From: Polycyclovorans sp.
GTDB lineage: Bacteria > Pseudomonadota > Gammaproteobacteria > Nevskiales > Nevskiaceae
Assembly: GCA_002706265.1 (NCBI GenBank)
Contig: PAKU01000041.1
Location: forward strand, 1 to 42,938
Length of the DNA stretch: 42,938 nucleotides
Direction: 5' to 3'
Every line of letters starts with the position of its first letter. Positions within the stretch are counted from its first letter, which is position 1. Shown here in pieces: positions 36,735 through 42,938 of the stretch. Below the pieces are notes generated by a model that did not search any database, was not told the DNA's origin, and was given only the letters and a program-made list of their open reading frames with translations. A program made the translations under genes and the position numbers.

Positions 36735-38579
36735 ATGAATGGAAAGTATTTGAAGTTCAGTGCGCTCACGCTCAGCGCGGTGGCCTTGGCAGCCCAGTCC
36801 TTGAGTGTGGAGGCATTCCAGTCGTCACAAGGCTATACCGGGCTGCTGTTCATCCCCAATGCGCAGGTTCAGGGGCGCTACGCCTGGGACGTGCAGATTA
36901 ACGACGCCGTGCATGAGGAAGCCCGGCCTCGGGCAGACAGGGCGCAGAACATTGCGGTTTCCATCGGGCTATTGCCCAGAGTTGAATTGAGTGGCCGCAT
37001 CTATACGGCCTATGCCCCGAACGACCGTCGTCTCGACAACGACCTTTCGGCCAGTGCCAAGGCGCAGCTTTGGCACAGTGAACAGGTGTCGCTTGCGGTG
37101 GGCTATGCGGATTTCGCCGGAGAGGCGGTCAAGCTCAGTTCGCGGTATGTAGTCGCCGACTACGCACCAATCAAGCAGATCAGGATGACCGTCGGCTTCA
37201 GCGATGGGCCCGACCGGCTGGACGGCGCATTCGGCGGTCTGGAGGTGCGGCCGTTTCACTTCGTCGGCCTGTTGGGTGAATACGACAGCAATGAAGTGAA
37301 CGCCGGCCTGCGTTTGTACGCACCCGAATGGAAAGGGGTGACCGCTTATCTGGGCGCTGCCACGCAACGCGACGCACGCGAGTCCGTGCAGTTGGCAGCG
37401 GGTCTGTCCTTCAATTTTGGGCGTCCGAATCCGCCGGGTAATCCGCCCTATATCGTGCAGGGTGAGGGCCAACTGTCGCGTGCCCATCAGCAGATTTCAG
37501 CTGACCTGCCGATAGACGCCGCAATGCCGCTCGCCCGGGTAGACAGCAGCCAATGGGGCCACAACGCCAACGACGCTTTTTATGACCAATGCAAGGACGG
37601 CAAAACCGCTTCTCATCGCGTCTCTGAAACCCGTTACGGCATTCCGCTCAGAACGGCCCGTGTCGATTGTGTCGACGGTGTTGCGCAAGTCCAGACAGCC
37701 AGTTGGCAGCCACAGCGACTGACCGATTTCGACCTGACCAAGGCCCAGAACTGGGAAGACACCCTCCTGTCATTCCGCGTCGAGCCGGCGTTGGTCAATA
37801 ACGTCGCCACAGAATTTGGCGTTTATGACTATTCGCTGGGCGTGCAAACCTCGGCGCGGCTGCAATTGCCAGCGGGACTGGCGATTTATCACGTTCATGA
37901 AGATCCCGTAACCGAGTCGGACGACTTTGAAGACGGCGGCGTGTTTGCCGGTGGCCGCATCCGCTCAAGAAGCGTCGAGACCATGATGCAGTGGTTGGCA
38001 CATCCTTTGCCTGGGCTGATTACGACCGTCGCAGCGGGCAAGAAGCGTATCGCGGGCGTTGATACCGAAGCCGTCATGGCCGAAGTGCTTTTGCACTCGC
38101 CCAGTGGCGCGCATCAGGTCTCGGCGGCCGGCGGCAAATTCTCGCCCGATGACGATGTTGATATTGGCGAGGAGGACTATTACCGGCTCACCTACCGCTA
38201 CCTTTGGGCCCGGCAAGACGTGGCCTTCGCCTTGAGTCACGGCTGTTACATGCTCGCGGGGGACTGTGGTCAGACCTATGTGTTAGAGCGTTATATGAAA
38301 GGCCTTAACTTTTTCGTGTTCTTCAGCGTCGCAGGGGCAGACGATCAGGTCGGCGGCATTGGATTCCAGGCGCCGCTAACGTTCAGAAAAGCGCCGCAAT
38401 ACAAACATGTCCGGTTGGATGGAACGCCCGCATTCAGCTATGCGCTGCAGACCACAGTGAATCCTGAAGATGGCCGTAACGTCCTTCGGCCGGGCTTCAT
38501 GTTCGAGCCCAGGCTTAAATATGACCCACGTCGTATCATCCTCGATCGGAACAAGGCCGTTCCGGGCTATTTTCACTGA
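36735..38579 (+). CDS. YjbH/GfcD-like exopolysaccharide outer-membrane protein
   Basis: The protein (614 residues from this start) has a signal peptide (MNGKYLKFSALTLSAVALAA, cleavage near VEAF). It opens FQSSQGYTGLLFIPNAQVQGRYAWDV, the pattern of YjbH-type (DUF940) proteins. A middle region follows, then a C-terminal barrel with the end signature GIGFQAPLTFRKAP. YjbH/GfcD proteins form outer-membrane barrels for polysaccharide secretion in yjbEFGH and group 4 capsule operons. No yjbE, F or G partners are visible here. ATG at 36735 is preferred for the signal peptide; ATG 36675 is in frame, and neither has a good ribosome-binding site. Base composition is less GC-extreme than in its neighbours. 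Confidence 0.82.
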   Translation: MNGKYLKFSALTLSAVALAAQSLSVEAFQSSQGYTGLLFIPNAQVQGRYAWDVQINDAVHEEARPRADRAQNIAVSIGLLPRVELSGRIYTAYAPNDRRLDNDLSASAKAQLWHSEQVSLAVGYADFAGEAVKLSSRYVVADYAPIKQIRMTVGFSDGPDRLDGAFGGLEVRPFHFVGLLGEYDSNEVNAGLRLYAPEWKGVTAYLGAATQRDARESVQLAAGLSFNFGRPNPPGNPPYIVQGEGQLSRAHQQISADLPIDAAMPLARVDSSQWGHNANDAFYDQCKDGKTASHRVSETRYGIPLRTARVDCVDGVAQVQTASWQPQRLTDFDLTKAQNWEDTLLSFRVEPALVNNVATEFGVYDYSLGVQTSARLQLPAGLAIYHVHEDPVTESDDFEDGGVFAGGRIRSRSVETMMQWLAHPLPGLITTVAAGKKRIAGVDTEAVMAEVLLHSPSGAHQVSAAGGKFSPDDDVDIGEEDYYRLTYRYLWARQDVAFALSHGCYMLAGDCGQTYVLERYMKGLNFFVFFSVAGADDQVGGIGFQAPLTFRKAPQYKHVRLDGTPAFSYALQTTVNPEDGRNVLRPGFMFEPRLKYDPRRIILDRNKAVPGYFH

Positions 38580-38722
38580 CCCGTGCGACTGACGTCCTTA
38601 CAGTGTGCGCTTATCGCCATGGATGGCCTCTTGCGCTGGGCGGGCGTCACATGCGGCAGTCAAACTTATTGCATCACGCAGGTATGGCACGCAGCAGTTC
38701 GGTTTAGCGATCGAGGAACCTG

Positions 38723-40909
38723 ATGGGCAAGCACTTTGGCGAAATCATGGGGCGGGATGCCGCAACGCACTTTGCGGCGTGGCTATTGCGTCAATCAAAA
38801 GTGCGCAAGCAGATCATCATCTCGCTTACCGATCTGAGCCTGTTGACCGGCGCCATGGTGATTGCCCTGCTGGTTGTGGCGTTGCCCAGCATGGGTACCT
38901 GGCCTGCCGCGAACTATTGGATATTGGCCGGCGGGGTGCTGTTGGCCGTGGTGCTGCTCCGCGTGCTGGGCGTGCACCACATCGTGTCCCGCCATGCCGA
39001 TGTTGACCTGATCGAGCGCAGCTTCGGCGCCCTGTTCATCGCATCCATCGTCTTGCTGGGCGTGCTCAGCCTGCGTCTGCCCCTGGTCCTGGCAGTGGCA
39101 ATCCCCTTTCTGTTCGGCGCCATGGGCTTTGCCGCGGTGCTGATGAGTCGGGCGATCGCGGTGCGCCTGCTCAAGCCCGCAAGTGCGCGCAAGCGCGGCG
39201 CGCGCGTCCTGATCTACGGTGCGGGCGAGGGTGGCGTGCAGTTGGCGGCGGCCCTGCGCAACGGTGACCGCTTCTGCCCGGTGGTGTTTGTCGACAGCAA
39301 CCCCTCATTACACGGGCGTCGCATCCACGGCTTGAAGGTTTTCCCCACGACCGCGCTTGAAAAGCTGCATAACGAGGGCGTGTTTGAACAGGTGCTGCTG
39401 GCCGTGCCCAGCGCTACGCCGCAAGAGCGCCTGCACATTCTGGAACAGCTTGAAGCCCTGTCGGTCAAGGTGCTGGTCATGCCCGCGCTGGAAGACATCG
39501 CAGCCGGCATCAGCCGCGTCGATCAACTGCGGGAGGTGCAGGTCGAAGACTTGCTGCCGCGCAGCGCCGTCAAGCCCGACAAATCTTTGCTCTGCCAGTC
39601 ACTCAACGGCAAAACGGTACTGGTCACCGGCGCCGGCGGCTCAATCGGCTCCGAGCTGTGCAGGCAGGCGATGCTCCACGGTGCGTCGCGCCTGATCCTC
39701 GTGGAATGCTGCGAGTACTCGCTTTACAAGATTGACCACGAGCTGCGGCAGAGCCCGCTGCAGGGCCAGTGCGACGTGGTCCCGTTGCTCATCAACGCCG
39801 TCAATGCGCAACAGATCACCCGCGCATTCCAGGAATATCCCGTGCAGGTCGTTTATCACGCGGCCGCCTACAAGCACGTGCCATTGGTCGAGGCCAACCC
39901 GTGCGCCGCTGTCCTTAATAACGTGCAGGCCACGCAATCGGTCGTCACCGCCGCCATTTTGGCGGGCGTTGAGCGCTTCGTGCTGGTCTCGACCGACAAG
40001 GCCGTGCGGCCCACCAATGTGATGGGTGCCAGCAAGCGATTCTGCGAACTGGTGGTGCAGGCTGCCGCGGTCAATGCCGGCCGCACCGCACTCAGCATGG
40101 TGCGGTTCGGCAACGTGCTGGGCTCAAGTGGGTCGGTGGTGCCCCTGTTCAAGGAACAGATCCGGCGGGGCGGGCCGGTCACCGTCACCCACCCCGACGT
40201 GACCCGCTACTTCATGACCATTCCCGAGGCCGCGCAACTGGTCATCCAGGCCGGGGCCATGGGCGACCACGGCGAGGTGTTTCTGCTGCAGATGGGCCAG
40301 CCTGTCAAGATTCGCGATCTCGCAGAGCGCATGATTCACCTGTCGGGCAGAACCCTCGTTGACCCCGCCAGCAAGCAGGGCGACGTTGAGATTCGCTACA
40401 CCGGACTCCGCCCCGGCGAAAAACTCTACGAAGAGCTGCTGATTGGCGCCGAGGCGCAGGCCACCCCGCATCCGCGCATCTACAAGGCCGCCGAAGAATG
40501 GTTCACGCCCGAGGTGCTCGAATTGCACCTCAGCGCCCTGCTTGCCGCCGCCCATGGCGGTGACGTGCGTGCGCTGAAATGTACGCTCAGCCAATGCGTT
40601 GCCGGGTACGTCTATGGCGCGCCGGCCGAGCTCCATGATGGTACGTTCCCCGACGAGGCACCTCGGCAACTGACAAAGACCGCCGAGGCCCAGGTTCCGC
40701 AACCCACGTCGCGCCCCACGCCGGCAACACCGACAGATGACCGTCATCGCCCGGCACCCGCCCACCACACACCCGCGCGTCCGCGCCCTGCGTTCGGGCC
40801 CGCAGGCGCCGAGGCGGCAGGCGTGCTCAGGCAAATGGCCACATCCAGCGCAACGTCAGACGCCGGCATGACGGTTGCCGCCGCTGGCCAGCGCCCCCTA
40901 CACCGTTAG
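38723..40909 (+). CDS. WbpM/CapD-type nucleotide-sugar 4,6-dehydratase, membrane bound
   Basis: The 728-residue protein has four N-terminal helices (about residues 30-145), a first Rossmann-like domain (about 155-270, LIYGAGEGGVQLAA), and a short-chain dehydrogenase domain. The latter has the NAD motif GAGGSIGSE at residues 303-311, YKHVP, and the Met434-x3-Lys438 active site (NVMGASKR) typical of large dehydratases that lack the usual Tyr. The family dehydrates UDP-GlcNAc to the 4-keto-6-deoxy sugar for O-antigen or EPS. Beyond about residue 635 comes a Pro/Ala/Thr-rich tail of about 90 residues, not part of the family core. ATG at 38723 has GAGGAAC upstream. Confidence 0.92.
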   Translation: MGKHFGEIMGRDAATHFAAWLLRQSKVRKQIIISLTDLSLLTGAMVIALLVVALPSMGTWPAANYWILAGGVLLAVVLLRVLGVHHIVSRHADVDLIERSFGALFIASIVLLGVLSLRLPLVLAVAIPFLFGAMGFAAVLMSRAIAVRLLKPASARKRGARVLIYGAGEGGVQLAAALRNGDRFCPVVFVDSNPSLHGRRIHGLKVFPTTALEKLHNEGVFEQVLLAVPSATPQERLHILEQLEALSVKVLVMPALEDIAAGISRVDQLREVQVEDLLPRSAVKPDKSLLCQSLNGKTVLVTGAGGSIGSELCRQAMLHGASRLILVECCEYSLYKIDHELRQSPLQGQCDVVPLLINAVNAQQITRAFQEYPVQVVYHAAAYKHVPLVEANPCAAVLNNVQATQSVVTAAILAGVERFVLVSTDKAVRPTNVMGASKRFCELVVQAAAVNAGRTALSMVRFGNVLGSSGSVVPLFKEQIRRGGPVTVTHPDVTRYFMTIPEAAQLVIQAGAMGDHGEVFLLQMGQPVKIRDLAERMIHLSGRTLVDPASKQGDVEIRYTGLRPGEKLYEELLIGAEAQATPHPRIYKAAEEWFTPEVLELHLSALLAAAHGGDVRALKCTLSQCVAGYVYGAPAELHDGTFPDEAPRQLTKTAEAQVPQPTSRPTPATPTDDRHRPAPAHHTPARPRPAFGPAGAEAAGVLRQMATSSATSDAGMTVAAAGQRPLHR

Positions 40910-41093
40910 CCTCCTTCACGTGAACGTCATCAATCGAGAGGTCTAATAGCGAACCCTTGCCTTGCCGGGCAGCGCCGCATCCACGCGCGCCACGGCCCAG
41001 ACCCAGACCGCTGGCTGACCTCGCAGCGCAGCAACACCGCAACACTCCATCCGCACCTAGAACGCTTGCCACGCACCATGCAACCGCCCTCAG
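40910..41093. other. Leader region before the EPS MarR gene
   Basis: This gap contains a perfect 10-bp palindrome TTCACGTGAA (40915-40924) just after the dehydratase stop. The rest is C-rich and has no convincing gene or terminator. Confidence 0.4.
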
Positions 41094-41110
41094 TGTTCAA
41101 TATTTGAACA
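41094..41110. promoter_or_regulatory. Perfect 7-3-7 palindrome, probable operator of the EPS MarR regulator
   Basis: TGTTCAA (41094-41100), spacer TAT and TTGAACA (41104-41110) form a perfect inverted repeat ending 6 bases before the regulator's ATG. MarR proteins bind such short palindromes as dimers and usually control themselves. The site covers where a ribosome-binding site would be, and no Shine-Dalgarno sequence is visible. It was found once in this window. Confidence 0.65.
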
Positions 41111-41116
41111 GATGAC

Positions 41117-41443
41117 ATGAAAAACACCCTGCTCGACGAAGTGCACCTCAAGGTCATGAAGCTGATCGAGGCCACGCCAGACATCACGCAACGCGACCTG
41201 GCCGAAAAGCTCGAAGTCAGCGTGGGCAAAGCCAACTATCTGCTCAAGGGGCTCATTCAAAAAGGCTTGCTCAAGGCCGAAAACTTCCAGAAGAGCCAGA
41301 ACAAGCTGGGCTACGTCTACAAATTCACCCCCGCCGGACTGGAGCACAAGGCGCGAATCACCCTGCGCTATATGCAGAAACGGGTTGCCGAGTACGAAGC
41401 CATGAAAAAAGACCTCGATTCAATGAACGGGCCAGGCAATTGA
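41117..41443 (+). CDS. MarR family EPS-associated transcriptional regulator
   Basis: The 108-residue protein is a single winged helix-turn-helix domain (about residues 10-75). It has DITQRDLAEKLEVSVGKANY as the helix-turn-helix and LLKAENFQKSQNKLGYVYKF as the wing, then a basic C-terminal helix likely used for dimerisation. It matches the small MarR-like group found in exopolysaccharide loci with exosortase-type systems. Place in the locus between a sugar dehydratase and UDP-glucose dehydrogenase agrees. ATG at 41117 lacks a clear ribosome-binding site, which could make its translation weak. Ligand and targets are unknown. Confidence 0.9.
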   Translation: MKNTLLDEVHLKVMKLIEATPDITQRDLAEKLEVSVGKANYLLKGLIQKGLLKAENFQKSQNKLGYVYKFTPAGLEHKARITLRYMQKRVAEYEAMKKDLDSMNGPGN

Positions 41444-41531
41444 AACGCCCCACAAACGCCACCCATGCGAGCGCCGCCGCCGCGTCACCCCGTAACGAAA
41501 CACGTCACCTCGTCGAGACCAAACGCAAGTC

Positions 41532-42863
41532 ATGAAAATAACGGTAGTGGGCACAGGGTATGTTGGGCTGGTGTCAGGCGCGTGCCTGGCAGACTCAGGT
41601 AACGACGTCCTGTGCCTTGATCTTGACCCCCGCAAAATAGAAACACTGAATGCCGGTGGCATCCCCATCCACGAGCCCGGCCTCGATCAAGTCGTCGCCC
41701 GCAACGTCGCCGCCGGCCGGCTCAGGTTCACCACCAACATCGACGAAGCCGTCGCCTTCGGGCAGCTGCAGTTCATTGCCGTCGGCACGCCGCCCGATGA
41801 AGACGGCTCGGCAGACTTGAAATACGTGCTCGCGGCCGCGCGCAACATCGCCAGCCGCATGACCGGCTACAAACTCATCATCGACAAATCCACCGTCCCC
41901 GTCGGCACCGGCGACAAGGTACGGGCCGCCGTGGCCGACGAGCTGGCAAAACGGGGCCAGAGCATCCCCTTCAGCGTGGTCTCGAACCCCGAGTTCCTCA
42001 AAGAAGGCGCCGCCGTCGAAGACTTCATGAAGCCCGACCGCATCATCGTCGGCACCGCCGAAGGCGACCAGCGCGCAATCGAGTTGATGCAAGCGCTGTA
42101 CGCACCCTTCCAGCGCAGCCACGACAAACTGGTGTTCATGGACGTACGCAGCGCCGAACTCACCAAGTACGCCGCCAACGCCATGCTCGCCACCCGCATC
42201 AGCTTCATGAACGAACTGGCACTGCTGGCCGAAAAGCTCGGCGCCGACATCGAAGACGTGCGCAGAGGCATCGGCTCAGACCCCCGCATTGGCTACCAAT
42301 TCCTCTACGCCGGCTGCGGCTACGGCGGCTCCTGCTTCCCGAAAGACGTCAAGGCCCTCATCCACACCGGCACCTACGATGGCCAGATGGACCTGCACGT
42401 ACTGCAAGCCGTAGAGCGCGCCAACGACCACCAAAAGCAGGTCCTCGTCACCAAGGTTCAGGCCGAATACGGCCAAGACCTCACCGGGCGCCACTTCGCC
42501 CTGTGGGGCCTCGCCTTCAAGCCAAACACCGACGACATGCGAGAAGCGCCGAGCCGGGTCGTGATAGAAGCCCTGCTGGCTGCGGGCGCCACCCTCACCG
42601 CCTACGACCCCGTGGCCACCGAAGAAGCGCAGCGCGTCCTCGGCCATCACAACGGCCTCAGCTTCGCCGCCAGTGCCGCGGCCGCGCTCACCAATGCCGA
42701 TGCGCTGATCATCGTCACCGAGTGGAAAGAATTCCGCAGCCCCAATTTCGACCTCATGGCACAACAGCTCAAGTCGAAAACCGTCTTTGACGGCCGCAAC
42801 CTGTACGACCCCAAAACGGTGGCCAGTCATGGCCTTCGCTATCACGGCATTGGTCGCGCCTGA
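41532..42863 (+). CDS. ugd: UDP-glucose 6-dehydrogenase
   Basis: Ugd oxidises UDP-glucose twice with NAD+ to UDP-glucuronate, a precursor of acidic exopolysaccharides. The 443-residue protein has the NAD motif [16 protein letters not shown] (about residues 6-21), the segment [16 protein letters not shown], the catalytic Cys268 in [14 protein letters not shown], and a C-terminal UDP-binding domain with [14 protein letters not shown]. Length is normal. ATG at 41532 lies 88 bases after the MarR gene. A longer upstream frame was not needed. Confidence 0.96.
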   Translation: MKITVVGTGYVGLVSGACLADSGNDVLCLDLDPRKIETLNAGGIPIHEPGLDQVVARNVAAGRLRFTTNIDEAVAFGQLQFIAVGTPPDEDGSADLKYVLAAARNIASRMTGYKLIIDKSTVPVGTGDKVRAAVADELAKRGQSIPFSVVSNPEFLKEGAAVEDFMKPDRIIVGTAEGDQRAIELMQALYAPFQRSHDKLVFMDVRSAELTKYAANAMLATRISFMNELALLAEKLGADIEDVRRGIGSDPRIGYQFLYAGCGYGGSCFPKDVKALIHTGTYDGQMDLHVLQAVERANDHQKQVLVTKVQAEYGQDLTGRHFALWGLAFKPNTDDMREAPSRVVIEALLAAGATLTAYDPVATEEAQRVLGHHNGLSFAASAAAALTNADALIIVTEWKEFRSPNFDLMAQQLKSKTVFDGRNLYDPKTVASHGLRYHGIGRA

Positions 42864-42938
42864 GCCCGCCATGAACCCCCCGCGCGCCCCGGCCCCCGCG
42901 CCCCAACGGCAGCCCCCACCCGTAGGGCGGGCCACGCC

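Noticed and set aside
40915..40924. TTCACGTGAA palindrome just after the dehydratase stop
   Set aside because: A 10-bp palindrome is expected by chance in a window of this size; it differs from the MarR palindrome and has no second copy nearby. Mentioned only in the gap entry.
42871..42938. Possible start of another gene (ATG 42871) after ugd
   Set aside because: Only 68 bases are visible, Pro-rich, without a ribosome-binding site; the end resembles common GC-rich intergenic sequence.

Overview
This window is a GC-rich bacterial chromosome segment, densely coding, with GTG and TTG starts and strong G/C preference at third codon positions. The run fimV - truA - trpF - trpB - trpA - accD - folC - dedD-like SPOR gene - cvpA - purF - metZ is the conserved order seen in many Gammaproteobacteria (Pseudomonas, Xanthomonadales/Nevskiales and Chromatiales relatives). 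The TonB receptor type, the CIRCE-controlled groESL and the EPS-associated MarR regulator point towards the Xanthomonadales/Nevskiales side, but I cannot fix a genus. No tRNA, rRNA, insertion sequence, prophage or CRISPR array was seen.

Layout. (1) 1-13702, plus strand: a 5'-truncated fimV, a solitary EcfT/CbiQ-like membrane protein, truA, the tryptophan genes trpF-trpB-trpA, accD, folC, a SPOR-domain protein, cvpA and purF. After a short leader come metZ and an overlapping DUF455 ferritin-like gene. (2) 13778-16531: fpr and hemP on the minus strand (hemP has a sigma70-like promoter overlapped by a probable Fur box), a hotdog thioesterase, and a Na+/Ca2+ antiporter. (3) 16870-22424: an apparent phosphorus-scavenging group made of a TonB-dependent receptor with a Pho-box-like repeat upstream, a secreted cysteine-dependent phosphatase 10 bases downstream, and a convergent secreted PHP-domain hydrolase. 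(4) 22485-27783, minus strand: mutS followed by btuF-btuC-btuD (cobalamin uptake) with overlapping starts and stops. (5) 27937-31214: an outer-membrane beta-barrel protein of unknown function ending in a hexanucleotide repeat, a luciferase-like flavin monooxygenase, a 12-bp tandem repeat in an intergenic gap, and a DUF1161 protein. (6) 31296-34898: a FadI-like thiolase, then groES-groEL with a sigma32-like promoter, a CIRCE operator and a clear terminator. (7) 35060-42863: a lipoprotein with a long Thr-Pro repeat tail, then what looks like the start of an exopolysaccharide locus: a YjbH-like outer-membrane protein, a WbpM/CapD-type nucleotide-sugar 4,6-dehydratase, an EPS-associated MarR regulator with a perfect palindrome just before its start codon, and UDP-glucose 6-dehydrogenase.

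Most of the window is housekeeping. The most novel-looking material is regulatory or contextual: the palindrome before the EPS MarR regulator, the three-unit 11-bp-periodic repeat before the TonB receptor/phosphatase pair, a terminator inside the metZ leader, the orphan EcfT next to fimV, and the 12-bp tandem array at 30592-30659. I did not find a clear new defence or mobile system.
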